Shown here: piece by piece, positions 47,376 to 56,982 of the stretch
Position numbering within the stretch: position 1 is the first letter of the stretch
Layout of the letters: every line of letters begins with the position of its first letter
NCBI GenBank assembly: GCA_030429005.1
Contig: JAUIDP010000010.1
Span: 1 to 63,312 of the forward strand
Length of the DNA: 63,312 bases
Direction: 5' to 3'
Origin: Gammaproteobacteria bacterium
GTDB taxonomy: Bacteria; Pseudomonadota; Gammaproteobacteria; Steroidobacterales; Woeseiaceae
Position numbers and translations under genes: made by a program
Notes under the pieces: generated by a model
What the model was told of the DNA's origin: nothing
The model's database searches: none
Seen by the model: the letters and a program-made list of their open reading frames with translations, nothing else

Positions 47376-49535
47376 ATGTTAAGCAGTGAAACCATCGCCG
47401 CGCTCAATGCCGGGCGCCACGCCGACCCATTTTCCGTGCTCGGGCCGCACCGCGACGGCGGCCGGCGGGTCGTCCGTGCCATCAGCCCGAATACCCGTGC
47501 CTTGCACTTCGTAAACAAAGCCGGTGACATCATTGGCGAGTTGCAGCGCCTCGAACATGGCGATGTTTTCGAAGGCGAATTACCACCACGGATCCGCCGC
47601 TACCGGCTGCAGGCCGAATTTGGTAACGGCGACACGTATTGCACCGAAGACCCTTATCGGTTTCCGTCGACGCTGGGGGAGATGGACCTGCACCTGCTGG
47701 GCGAAGGTTCGGACCAGCGCATTTACGAGAAACTGGGTGCGCACCGAACCACGATGAGCGGCGTGCAAGGTACGCGCTTCGCGGTCTGGGCACCGAATGC
47801 AGCGCGGGTCAGTGTCGTCGGCGACTTCAACAACTGGGACGGCCGCTGTCATGTCATGCGCCTGCTGCGCGCAAACGGGATCTGGGAAATCTTCCTGCCG
47901 TCGGTCAACCTCGGTGCGCGCTACAAGTTTGAGATCATCGATCGCAGCGGCCGCTTGCTGCCGCTGAAGTCCGACCCTTACGGCAATGCTTTCGAGTCGC
48001 CGCCAGGCAACGCAGCCATCGTCTACGAAAGCGACTATCGCTGGCGGGACAGCTCGTGGATGGCGCAGCGCAGCGGCGCGCCGCCACTCGATCAGCCGGT
48101 ATCGATCTACGAGGTTCACGCCGGTTCCTGGCGCCGCAACGAGCACGGCGGCTTTCTCGGCTGGCGGCAACTGGCCGACGAACTGGTCGCCTATGTACAG
48201 CAAATGGGCTACACGCACATCGAATTGCTGCCGGTTACCGAGCACCCGTTCGACGGCTCATGGGGATACCAGCCGATTGGCCTGTTTGCACCGACCCACC
48301 GGTTCGGTTCGCCCGACGACTTTCGCTTCTTCGTGGACAGCTGCCATGCTGCCGGTATTGGCGTCATCGTCGACTGGGTGCCGGCGCATTTTCCGAAGGA
48401 CGAGCACGGGCTCGGCCGGTTTGACGGTACGGCGCTGTATGAACACGAGGACCCGCGCAAGGGCGAACACGCCGACTGGGGAACCCTCGTGTTCAACTAC
48501 GGGCGGCGCGAAGTCGTCAACTACCTGGTCGGCAGCGCGCTGTACTGGGTCCGCGAGTTTCACATCGATGCATTGCGGGTCGACGCGGTAGCCTCGATGC
48601 TGTATCTCGACTATTCCCGCGAGGACGGCGAGTGGCTTGCTAACGAACACGGCGGCCGCGAAAACCTCGAAGCCGTCAAATTCCTGAAACGCCTGAACGT
48701 TGAACTGCATGCCGAGGGCGCAACCTCGTACGCGGAGGAGTCGACCGCTTGGCCGATGGTGTCAAGACCCGTCGACGCCGGCGGGCTGGGCTTCACTTAT
48801 AAATGGAACATGGGCTGGATGAACGACACGCTGGCTTACATGCAGGAAGACCCGTTGTTCCGCCGTTATCACCATGACAAGATGACGTTCGGCATGATGT
48901 ACGCATTCAGCGAAAACTTCGTCCTGCCGTTGTCCCACGACGAGGTCGTGCACGGCAAGCGCTCGCTGATCGGGCGCATGCCGGGCGACGAATGGCAGCA
49001 ATTTGCCAACCTGCGTGCCTACTTTGCACTGATGTATGCACACCCCGGAAAGAAATTGTTATTCATGGGCGCCGAACTCGCGCAACGCCGCGAGTGGAGC
49101 CATGAACGCGCGCTGGACTGGCATTTGCTGGAGTACGGCCTGCATGCTGGTATGCAACGCCTTGTCGCCGACCTGAACAGGCTCTACAGGGACACGCCTG
49201 CAATGTACGAATGCGACTTCCAGCAGGAAGGTTTCGAGTGGCTCGAAGCCGGGGACAGTGACAACAGTGTGCTGGCATGGCGACGGATAGACCGCCATGG
49301 TGGTGAGCTCGTCTGTGTTGCCAACCTGACACCGGTGGTCCGCTCCGGCTATCGTCTTGGCGTGCCTCACAGTGGGGAGTACGTCGAGGTTTTGAACACC
49401 GATAGCGAGCATTATGGCGGCAGCAACCAGGGCAACCAGGTGGCAACGGCGGGTGAGCCTGGCTACAAGGGCCAGGCCGCCTCGATGCAACTGACCCTGC
49501 CGCCACTGGCGACTATTTTTCTCAGGCGCGCTTAA
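47376..49535 (+). CDS. glgB: 1,4-alpha-glucan branching enzyme
   Basis: Family GH13 enzyme that introduces alpha-1,6 branches in glycogen. At 719 residues it is full length, with a duplicated N-terminal region: an N1 domain (DPFSVLGPH) and a CBM48 domain (FAVWAPNAARVSVVGDFNNWDG at about residue 128). The catalytic barrel has HIDALRVDAVASMLYLDYSR with the nucleophile Asp, HAEGATSYAEESTAWP with the acid/base Glu and LPLSHDEVVHGK with the third Asp. Start ATG with GGAGC upstream, 39 bp after glgC. Confidence 0.97.
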   Translation: MLSSETIAALNAGRHADPFSVLGPHRDGGRRVVRAISPNTRALHFVNKAGDIIGELQRLEHGDVFEGELPPRIRRYRLQAEFGNGDTYCTEDPYRFPSTLGEMDLHLLGEGSDQRIYEKLGAHRTTMSGVQGTRFAVWAPNAARVSVVGDFNNWDGRCHVMRLLRANGIWEIFLPSVNLGARYKFEIIDRSGRLLPLKSDPYGNAFESPPGNAAIVYESDYRWRDSSWMAQRSGAPPLDQPVSIYEVHAGSWRRNEHGGFLGWRQLADELVAYVQQMGYTHIELLPVTEHPFDGSWGYQPIGLFAPTHRFGSPDDFRFFVDSCHAAGIGVIVDWVPAHFPKDEHGLGRFDGTALYEHEDPRKGEHADWGTLVFNYGRREVVNYLVGSALYWVREFHIDALRVDAVASMLYLDYSREDGEWLANEHGGRENLEAVKFLKRLNVELHAEGATSYAEESTAWPMVSRPVDAGGLGFTYKWNMGWMNDTLAYMQEDPLFRRYHHDKMTFGMMYAFSENFVLPLSHDEVVHGKRSLIGRMPGDEWQQFANLRAYFALMYAHPGKKLLFMGAELAQRREWSHERALDWHLLEYGLHAGMQRLVADLNRLYRDTPAMYECDFQQEGFEWLEAGDSDNSVLAWRRIDRHGGELVCVANLTPVVRSGYRLGVPHSGEYVEVLNTDSEHYGGSNQGNQVATAGEPGYKGQAASMQLTLPPLATIFLRRA

Positions 49536-49555
49536 GCGCCGTTTTGGAGTAGTAC

Positions 49556-52057
49556 ATGAGTGCAAAGAAAGACATGGAACCTGCCGGCAGCGAGATTGAA
49601 CTGCTGCAAGGACCCGCATTACCAATGACAGCGGATGCCATCCTGCAGGACTTTACCCACTACTTCGGCCGCATGCTCGGCCGTCGCACGATCCAGACGC
49701 AGACACCGTTCCTGTATCAGTCGGTAGTCTTCGCCGTGCGCGACCGGCTGATGGAGCGCTGGGGCAAGACCCGCAATGTACTGCAGCGCGACGACCAACG
49801 ACGCGTCTGTTACCTGTCGCTGGAATTCCTGATGGGCCGACTGCTGCGCAATGCGCTGCTCAATCTCGATATCGAGAAAGAGACCGACGAGGCACTGTCG
49901 CGTATCGGCCTGCAGCTTGAGGACATTTATGACCGGGAATACGATGCCGGGCTCGGGAATGGCGGCCTCGGCCGGCTCGCCGCCTGTTTCCTCGACAGTT
50001 GCGCGACGCTGGCGTTGCCGGTCACCGGTTACGGCATTCGCTACCAGTACGGCATGTTCCACCAGCGGATCGAGGATGGCTACCAGGTCGAGGAACCGGA
50101 TGTCTGGTTGCGGGCCGGTTTTCCGTGGGAGATCGAGCGACTCGACTTTGCACAGACCGTGCACTTTGGTGGGCGTACTGTTGCGCACAAGGACGATAAA
50201 GGCCGGATGCAGTACGAGTGGATCGACACGCATGCTGTCCTGGCGATCCCGTTTGATGTGCCGATACCCGGCTACCGCAACGAGGTGGTCAACACGTTGC
50301 GCCTCTGGTCGGCATCGGCAACCAATGAATTCGACCTCACCGAATTCAACGCGGGCAGCTACGTGGATGCCGTAGCCGCCAAGAATGCCGCGGAAAACAT
50401 CACGATGGTGCTGTACCCGAACGCGGCGACCGAAAATGGCCAGGAACTGCGACTGCGGCAACAATATTTCCTGGCGTCTGCAAGCCTGCAGGACACTTTG
50501 CGTATCTGGACACTGGATCACGGCGAGGACTTCAGCGAGTTCGCTGCGAAAAACTGCTTCCAGCTGAATGACACGCATCCGGCCGTTGCCGTGGCAGAAC
50601 TCATGCGCCTGCTGATCGACCGGCACAACCTCGGCTGGGACGATGCCTGGGAAATCACGCAGCGGACCATGGCGTATACCAACCATACGTTGCTGCCGGA
50701 AGCGCTCGAACAATGGCCCGTCGCCATGTTCCGCAACCTGTTACCCCGCCTGCTCGACATCATCTACGAGATCAATGCGCGTTTCATCCAGGAAGTCAGC
50801 CAGGCCTGGCCCGGCGATACCGATCGCCTGGCGCGGATGTCGCTGATCGCAGAAGGCAGCGAACCGATGATCCGCATGGCACACCTGGCCATTGTGGGCA
50901 GCTACTCGGTGAACGGTGTTGCTGCATTGCACTCGGAGCTGCTGGTCAAAGGCCTGTTCCGGGACTTTGCAGAATTGTGGCCGCAGAAGTTCAACAACAA
51001 GACCAACGGCGTAACGCAGCGCCGCTGGCTGGCTGCCTGCAATCCTGGGCTCGCCGCATTGATTTCTGCACGGATCGGAGACGGCTGGGTTACGGAACTG
51101 ACCGAACTGGCGGGTCTGGCGCCGTTGGCCGACGACGCAGAGTTCCAGGCGCAGTGGCGGGCTGCAAGGTTGCCCAACAAGGAGCGACTGGCACAGAAAA
51201 TCGCGAAAAAAACCGGTGTTGCCATCGACGCGACCATGCTGTTCGACGTCCAGGTCAAGCGCATCCATGAGTACAAGCGGCAACTGCTGAACCTGTTGCA
51301 CGCCGTGCACCTGTATGACCGGATTCGCCGTGGCGATGGCGACGACCTGGTACCACGAGCGATCATTATCGGCGGCAAGGCCGCTCCCGGCTACGTCATG
51401 GCGAAAGGCATCATCAAGTGCATCAACAATGTCGCACGAGTCATCAACTCGGACCCGTCCATGAGCGACAAGCTGCGGCTGGTCTTCTACCCTGACTACA
51501 ACGTGACGGCGATGGAACTGATCTGTCCTGCTGCCGATTTGTCGGAGCAAATTTCGACAGCAGGCAAGGAAGCTTCCGGTACCGGCAACATGAAATTCAT
51601 GATGAACGGTGCGATCACGATCGGTACGCTGGACGGCGCCAACGTCGAAATCCGCGAGGCCGTCGGCGCCGACAATTTCTTCCTGTTCGGCAACACGGTG
51701 GACGAAATCGAAGCCCTGCGCGGGCAATACGACCCGGGCTCGATTATCGAAAATGATGTCGACTTCAAACGCGTCATGACGCTGATCGAAAGTGGTCACT
51801 TCAACCGTTTCGAACCGCACATCTTCGATGACATGGTTCGCTCAATTCGCGAACCGTCCGATGCCTGGATGACAGCGGCCGACTTCCGGAGTTTTGTCGA
51901 TGCCCAGGCGGCGGTGAACGATGCCTACAAGGATGTCGCCGGCTGGACCCGCATGAGCATCCTGAATTCCGCGGCGTCCGGGCGTTTCTCAACGGATCGC
52001 ACAATGCGCGACTACAACCGCGATATCTGGCGCCTCGATCCGATCGCCCTGGACTGA
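49556..52057 (+). CDS. glgP: Glycogen phosphorylase
   Basis: PLP-dependent enzyme releasing glucose-1-phosphate from glycogen ends. At 833 residues it is the standard GT35 form. Family signatures are RRVCYLSLEFLMGRLLRNALLN near the N-terminus, GNGGLGRLAACFLDS, and the PLP lysine in KEASGTGNMKFMMNGA. It follows glgB by 20 bp and its TGA overlaps the glgX ATG by one base (TGATG). Making the degradation and synthesis enzymes in one run implies that flux is set by allostery rather than by separate transcription. Confidence 0.97.
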   Translation: MSAKKDMEPAGSEIELLQGPALPMTADAILQDFTHYFGRMLGRRTIQTQTPFLYQSVVFAVRDRLMERWGKTRNVLQRDDQRRVCYLSLEFLMGRLLRNALLNLDIEKETDEALSRIGLQLEDIYDREYDAGLGNGGLGRLAACFLDSCATLALPVTGYGIRYQYGMFHQRIEDGYQVEEPDVWLRAGFPWEIERLDFAQTVHFGGRTVAHKDDKGRMQYEWIDTHAVLAIPFDVPIPGYRNEVVNTLRLWSASATNEFDLTEFNAGSYVDAVAAKNAAENITMVLYPNAATENGQELRLRQQYFLASASLQDTLRIWTLDHGEDFSEFAAKNCFQLNDTHPAVAVAELMRLLIDRHNLGWDDAWEITQRTMAYTNHTLLPEALEQWPVAMFRNLLPRLLDIIYEINARFIQEVSQAWPGDTDRLARMSLIAEGSEPMIRMAHLAIVGSYSVNGVAALHSELLVKGLFRDFAELWPQKFNNKTNGVTQRRWLAACNPGLAALISARIGDGWVTELTELAGLAPLADDAEFQAQWRAARLPNKERLAQKIAKKTGVAIDATMLFDVQVKRIHEYKRQLLNLLHAVHLYDRIRRGDGDDLVPRAIIIGGKAAPGYVMAKGIIKCINNVARVINSDPSMSDKLRLVFYPDYNVTAMELICPAADLSEQISTAGKEASGTGNMKFMMNGAITIGTLDGANVEIREAVGADNFFLFGNTVDEIEALRGQYDPGSIIENDVDFKRVMTLIESGHFNRFEPHIFDDMVRSIREPSDAWMTAADFRSFVDAQAAVNDAYKDVAGWTRMSILNSAASGRFSTDRTMRDYNRDIWRLDPIALD

Positions 52058-54081
52058 TGAACGCTGCATCGGGACACACCGACCGCCTCGGCGCAACGCC
52101 AGGCGACGGCGGGACCAATTTTGCCCTGTGGAGCAGCGTCGCGGAGCGCGTCGAACTGTGCCTGTTCGATGAGCATCGCAACCAGGTGTCGCTGGACCTG
52201 CCGAACTGCGACGACGGCGTCTGGCACGGCTTTGTGCCGGGCTGCGGGCCTGGGCAGCGCTACGGTTTTCGCGTGCACGGGCCCTGGCAGCCCGCTGACG
52301 GCCTGCGCTGCAATCCCGCCAAGTTGCTGCTGGACCCGTATGCACGCCGCCTGGACGGTGAATTCGACTGGAGCGGCGATGTCTTTGACTACCGGCTACT
52401 GAAAAACGGCAAGTTGCGCATCTGCAACCAGGACAGTGCTCCGTCTGTGCCACTGTCCGTAGTCACCAAGCCTTTCGATCGCTCGGCAACGCATTTACCC
52501 GTTCCGTGGACGGAGACCATCGTGTATGAGTGCAACGTCCGCGGCTTTACGATGCGACATCCAGCCGTCCCCGAGGCCGATCGAGGCCGGTTCGCTGGCA
52601 TGCGAAATCGCGACGTGCTCGACTACGTCAAGGCACTTGGGATTACGTCGGTCGAGATCATGCCGGCGCTGGCCTATATTGATGAGCATCACCTGGTTGA
52701 GAAAGGACTGCGTAACTACTGGGGCTACAACACGATCAACTTCTTTGCGCCGATGCCGCGGCTCGCCGGGGCGGACCCCGTGACGGAACTGCGCAGCATG
52801 GTCGACGCGATACACGCTGCCGGTCTCGAAGTCATACTGGACGTTGCCTATAACCACACCGGCGAGACCAACGGCTTCGGCCCGACCCTGTGCTTTCGCG
52901 GCATCGACAACCTGGCGTACTACCGCACCGACCCGCACGATGCCAGCGTCTATATCAACGATACCGGTTGCGGCAACACGATCAACGCAGACCACCCTCG
53001 CGTCCAGGCACTGATCGTCGACAGCTTGCGTTACCTGCACTCGGACATTGGCTTCGACGGGTTTCGCTTCGACCTGGCGCCGGTACTCGGCCGGCATGCA
53101 CACGGCTTCTCGACGCGGCATCCGCTACTTGCAGCGATCACCGACGATCCCGGGCTGCGCTCCGCCAAGTTGATCGCCGAGCCCTGGGACCCGGGTCCTG
53201 GCGGCTATCAGCTCGGTCATTTCCCGCATCGCTGGGGCGAATGGAACGACGTGTTCCGCGACACCGTGAGGCGTTTCTGGCGCGGCGACGTCGACCAGTG
53301 CGGCGAACTGGCCAAGCGAATTCACGGTTCGTCCGATATCTTCGAGGGCCGTGGGCGGCCGCCGACTGCCAGCGTCAACAAGATCACGGCGCATGACGGC
53401 TATACGCTCGCCGACCTCGTCAGTTATGAGCGGCGCCACAATGAAGCCAACGGCGAGGGTAACCGCGACGGGCATCAGCACAACCTGAGCCGCAACTACG
53501 GCGTTGAAGGTCCGAGCGAAGACGAGACGATTAGGGCGATTCGCCGCCGCCAGCGCCTGAATATGCTGGCGACGCTGTTGTTCTCGCAGGGAACGCCGAT
53601 GCTGCTGGCCGGCGACGAGCTCGGCCACTCGCAGGGCGGCAACAACAATGCGTACGCGCAGGACAACGAGACGACCTGGATCGACTGGACAGCCAATGAC
53701 GACGACGCATTCACAAACGCCGTGCGCCAGTTGATCTGGCTGCGCCGCAACTCGCCGCAGTTGCGCATGCCGGATTACATACACAACCCGCCTGCTGGCG
53801 CAACGGCAGAGCACCGCTTCGAATGGTATGACGACCAGGCGGAGCCGCTCGTCGGTGACAGCTGGAACTACTGTCAGGCCTTTGCCGTTCTGATGGCAGA
53901 CCGCAACGGGAGCTGCCTGCTCGTGATCAATGCGAGCGAGGCCTCCGCCGACATGCGATTGCCAACAATCGAAAGCCAGTGGCAGCTGCAGTTTGCCAGT
54001 TGCAAGGCCAGGCTGTTGTTCGAACCGGACGCTAGAATTCGCATTCCGGACCATTCGCTGGCGTTATTGACGGCCGCTTAG
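52057..54081 (+). CDS. glgX: Glycogen debranching enzyme
   Basis: Family GH13 isoamylase-type enzyme that removes alpha-1,6-linked stubs left by glycogen phosphorylase. The 674-residue protein has an N-terminal CBM48 domain (NFALWSSVAERVELCLFDE), then VILDVAYNHTGE, GFDGFRFDLAPVLGRHA with the nucleophile Asp, KLIAEPWDPGPGGYQLG with the acid/base Glu and NKITAHDGYTLADLVSY. It overlaps glgP by one base and ends the glycogen run. Confidence 0.96.
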   Translation: MNAASGHTDRLGATPGDGGTNFALWSSVAERVELCLFDEHRNQVSLDLPNCDDGVWHGFVPGCGPGQRYGFRVHGPWQPADGLRCNPAKLLLDPYARRLDGEFDWSGDVFDYRLLKNGKLRICNQDSAPSVPLSVVTKPFDRSATHLPVPWTETIVYECNVRGFTMRHPAVPEADRGRFAGMRNRDVLDYVKALGITSVEIMPALAYIDEHHLVEKGLRNYWGYNTINFFAPMPRLAGADPVTELRSMVDAIHAAGLEVILDVAYNHTGETNGFGPTLCFRGIDNLAYYRTDPHDASVYINDTGCGNTINADHPRVQALIVDSLRYLHSDIGFDGFRFDLAPVLGRHAHGFSTRHPLLAAITDDPGLRSAKLIAEPWDPGPGGYQLGHFPHRWGEWNDVFRDTVRRFWRGDVDQCGELAKRIHGSSDIFEGRGRPPTASVNKITAHDGYTLADLVSYERRHNEANGEGNRDGHQHNLSRNYGVEGPSEDETIRAIRRRQRLNMLATLLFSQGTPMLLAGDELGHSQGGNNNAYAQDNETTWIDWTANDDDAFTNAVRQLIWLRRNSPQLRMPDYIHNPPAGATAEHRFEWYDDQAEPLVGDSWNYCQAFAVLMADRNGSCLLVINASEASADMRLPTIESQWQLQFASCKARLLFEPDARIRIPDHSLALLTAA

Positions 54082-54166
54082 CTGCCGGGTACCGTTGGTC
54101 GGAGCAGTTCTGATCTCGCCAATCAGCGACGGCGCAATTCGTTCATCGCCAACAGGAATAAACTCC

Positions 54167-54610
54167 ATGCAGACAAACCGCCTTATCCGAAAGCTTGTCC
54201 TTGTCCTGACCCTGACAACCGCCGCTGTCGTCGGCGCTGCCGAGGACATTGCAGAGGAACGCCACGAACTGATGGAAGGCGTTCGCGACGCGACCAAGCC
54301 GGTCGGTGCCATGCTGAAAGGTGAACGCGATTTCGATGCGGGACAGTTGCAGGAGTCGCTCGCGGTGTTCGATGCAGCGAGCAAGAAACTCGGCGATCTC
54401 GTTCCTGCTGGCAGCGAAGGTGGCGACGCTGCACCGAGCATCTGGGAAGACCCCGATGGTTTTGCCGCAAAAATTGAGCAATGGCAGTCCGACATCGCCC
54501 GGGCCATCGAAGCCGATCCGCAAAACCTCGCAGACGCGAAGCCGGTAGTTGGCCAGGTATTGAGAAACTGCAAGGGCTGTCACGACAGCTACAGGATTGA
54601 AGACGACTAG
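54167..54610 (+). CDS. Cytochrome c' (class II c-type cytochrome)
   Basis: A 147-residue periplasmic heme protein. ATG 54167 (AGGAAT upstream) opens a signal peptide LVLVLTLTTAAVVGAAED. The mature part is a four-helix bundle with a single C-terminal heme-binding CKGCH near residue 138, as in cytochrome c'/c556. Family members bind NO or act as electron carriers. Its end overlaps the next cytochrome gene by 14 bp, so the pair is cotranscribed and may accept electrons from periplasmic dehydrogenases such as the molybdenum hydroxylases in this window. Confidence 0.9.
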   Translation: MQTNRLIRKLVLVLTLTTAAVVGAAEDIAEERHELMEGVRDATKPVGAMLKGERDFDAGQLQESLAVFDAASKKLGDLVPAGSEGGDAAPSIWEDPDGFAAKIEQWQSDIARAIEADPQNLADAKPVVGQVLRNCKGCHDSYRIEDD

Positions 54611-55517
54611 GATACTCGCGGCCACACTGGTCGCGCTGTGCCTGGCAGGCTGGTGGCTGACGAGGGTCAATCCGCTGCACACCGGCGACCTGCCCGAACA
54701 CACACCGGATGCAGTTGCCGGCGAGCGCATCTTCTGGGCCGGCGGCTGCGCATCCTGCCATGCATCACCGGTTGCGGGCGCGCGCGCCGAAGGCGATAAC
54801 AAGCTCAGGCTTGGCGGCGGCACCGAACTGGACACGCCTTTCGGCTTGTTCCGGGTACCGAACATCTCACCGCACCCGGCCGACGGTATCGGTGCGTGGT
54901 CGATGCTGGATTTTGTCAACGCCATGCAGCGCGGCGTCTCGCCGGACGGCCGTCATTATTACCCGTCTTTTCCCTACACATCGTATGCGCGCATGCGCAC
55001 CACCGATGTCATGGACCTGAAAGCCTATCTCGACGGCCTCGAAGCGGTTGCAGGGCGCCAGCAGGATCATGCGCTGTCCTTTCCGTATTCGGTTCGCCGG
55101 GGCCTGGGTCTGTGGAAGCGTCGCTACCTCCGAACCGACCCGGTCGTGACCGATGTTGGTACCGACCCGCTCGCCGAGGCCGGTCGCGAACTCGTTGAAG
55201 GCGCCGGCCATTGCGGCGAGTGCCATACACCGCGGGACCGCTTCGGCGGGCTGGACCCGTCCCGCTGGCTGCAGGGGGCGCCCAATCCGGATGGTGACGG
55301 CAATATTCCGGACATTTCAGCAAGTGGCAAGAACACGGCGGATTGGTCTGCGAGCGACATTGCCTATTACCTGGAATCCGGTTTTACGCCCGACTTTGAT
55401 ACGGCGGGCGGCAGCATGGTCGCAGTACAGGAAAACATGGCGCGCCTGACCAGTAACGATCGCGTGGCTATCGCTGCATACCTGAAAGCATTACCGGCCG
55501 ATCCCCGGCACAACTGA
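54597..55517 (+). CDS. Diheme c-type cytochrome, membrane-anchored
   Basis: A 306-residue protein starting at TTG 54597 with ACAGG just upstream, inside the end of the cytochrome c' gene. An N-terminal hydrophobic anchor (ILAATLVALCLAGWWL) is followed by two heme sites, CASCH near residue 51 and CGECH near residue 207. It resembles the cytochrome subunits of alcohol and aldehyde dehydrogenases. IorAB-type hydroxylases often use such cytochromes, but these genes are about 35 kb away, so a link is only inferred. Confidence 0.88.
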   Translation: MKTTRILAATLVALCLAGWWLTRVNPLHTGDLPEHTPDAVAGERIFWAGGCASCHASPVAGARAEGDNKLRLGGGTELDTPFGLFRVPNISPHPADGIGAWSMLDFVNAMQRGVSPDGRHYYPSFPYTSYARMRTTDVMDLKAYLDGLEAVAGRQQDHALSFPYSVRRGLGLWKRRYLRTDPVVTDVGTDPLAEAGRELVEGAGHCGECHTPRDRFGGLDPSRWLQGAPNPDGDGNIPDISASGKNTADWSASDIAYYLESGFTPDFDTAGGSMVAVQENMARLTSNDRVAIAAYLKALPADPRHN

Positions 55518-55518
55518 A

Positions 55519-56913
55519 TTACAACAACAGCGTGATCATCACCGTCGAGATCACAACCGCGCCGACGATATTCAGCACAAACCCTTCTTTTGCCATCTCC
55601 TCGACCGTGAGGAGACCGGAACCGTAAATGATCGCATTCGGCCCGGTCGCAACCGGCAGCATGAACGCAAAACTGGCACTGATCGCCGCCGGCACCATCA
55701 GCACCTTTGGATCGATGCCGGCAGCAACGGCACCGGCTGCCAGTACTGGCATCAGCAGCGCCGTCGAGGCCGTGTTACTGGTGATCTCCGTCAGGAAGCT
55801 GACGGACAGGCATATCACGATGACCACGACGAAAATATTCAACGTACTCAGACCGGCAAGAGCTTGCCCGATCAGGCCGCTGAGTCCGGATGCGGTAAAA
55901 CCAGCAGCAATCGCCACACCACCGCCGAACAGGATCAGGGCGCCCCACGGGATGGCACTGGCCGTCTCCCAGTCCAGCAGTTTCTCGCCCTTGCCGTTCG
56001 GTATCACGAACATCGTGATGACCGCGAGCAAAGCGACGCTGGCGTCATTGGCAGCCTGCAGCCCGAGCAACTCACTCCAGCCGCCGAAGGGTTCACGTCG
56101 CGTGATCCATAGCAGTGCGGTGACCACGAACACGGCCAACGTGCGCTTTTCTTCGGGCCGCCAGGCTCCGGGAGGCGGCAGGTCGATTTTTTCGCCCTTT
56201 CGCATACCGCGGGACAGCCACATTGCTGCCAGCGGAATCATGATGATGACAACCGGCAATGCCCAGGACATCCATTCGGTAAACGTCGGCTCGTACCCGG
56301 TCGTATCGCCGTAGACACGGAGAAAAATCAGGTTGGGCGGCGTACCGATTGGCGTCCCGACGCCGCCGATGCTGCAGCCGTACATGATGCCCAGCATCAG
56401 TGCGACTTTCATGCGGTGCGTTTCGAGCTTCTCGCACACGGCCAGCGCAATCGGCAACAGCATCAGGCAGGTTGCAGTGTTGGCGATCCACATGCTGAGG
56501 ACCGCCGCGGCCACCATGAATCCGAGCACCAATGGCCTGCCGGCGTGGCCGCCAAACCAGCCGACCATCGTCAGTGCCAGGCGACGATGCACACCACTGC
56601 GCGCCATCGCGGTCGACAGCATGAAGCCGCCCAGCATCAACAGGATCAACGGACTGCCATACGCCGCACCAACCTGGTTGGGCGTCAGAATGCCAAACAA
56701 TGGCAAGCCGGCGAGCGGCAACAACGAAGTCGCCGGAATCGGGATCGCTTCGAAGATCCACCAGACTGCACAGAGCGTGGTTATTGCTGCGGTCCAGGCC
56801 ATCTTCGTATCGAGCCCGGACGCCACCATCCAGAACCAGACAGCGGCCGCCATGACCGGACCCACAAGCAACGCAACGCGTTTGTGCATGGCAGGAGTTT
56901 CCGCCTCGGACAT
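55519..56913 (-). CDS. DASS/SLC13-family anion transporter
   Basis: A 464-residue inner-membrane transporter with about eleven hydrophobic segments. The two hairpin substrate motifs are seen as WIANTATCLMLLP and TEITSNTASTALLMP (SNT-type), with GTPPNLIFL also typical. Family members carry dicarboxylates, citrate, sulfate or phosphate, mostly with sodium. Start ATG with AGGATG upstream. It lies about 70 bp downstream of the peptidase gene on the same strand and converges on the diheme cytochrome gene with one base between stops. Confidence 0.9.
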   Translation of the reverse strand: MSEAETPAMHKRVALLVGPVMAAAVWFWMVASGLDTKMAWTAAITTLCAVWWIFEAIPIPATSLLPLAGLPLFGILTPNQVGAAYGSPLILLMLGGFMLSTAMARSGVHRRLALTMVGWFGGHAGRPLVLGFMVAAAVLSMWIANTATCLMLLPIALAVCEKLETHRMKVALMLGIMYGCSIGGVGTPIGTPPNLIFLRVYGDTTGYEPTFTEWMSWALPVVIIMIPLAAMWLSRGMRKGEKIDLPPPGAWRPEEKRTLAVFVVTALLWITRREPFGGWSELLGLQAANDASVALLAVITMFVIPNGKGEKLLDWETASAIPWGALILFGGGVAIAAGFTASGLSGLIGQALAGLSTLNIFVVVIVICLSVSFLTEITSNTASTALLMPVLAAGAVAAGIDPKVLMVPAAISASFAFMLPVATGPNAIIYGSGLLTVEEMAKEGFVLNIVGAVVISTVMITLLL

Positions 56914-56943
56914 TTGGCATCCTTTTTCGAAGCACGCAAAAAA

Positions 56944-56973
56944 ATTCCGGGGACAGTTTACTCAATTCCAATT
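56944..56973. repeat. Possible REP-like fragment (GGGGACAGTTTACT motif)
   Basis: The intergenic stretch carries ATTCCGGGGACAGTTTACTC followed by AATTCCAATT. It resembles the dispersed GGGGACAGT-TACT-AATT sequences often found beside Y1 (REP-associated) transposase genes in proteobacteria. No transposase is nearby and I see only this one copy, so it may be a relic or chance. Confidence 0.3.
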
Positions 56974-56982
56974 TGTGTTTCT

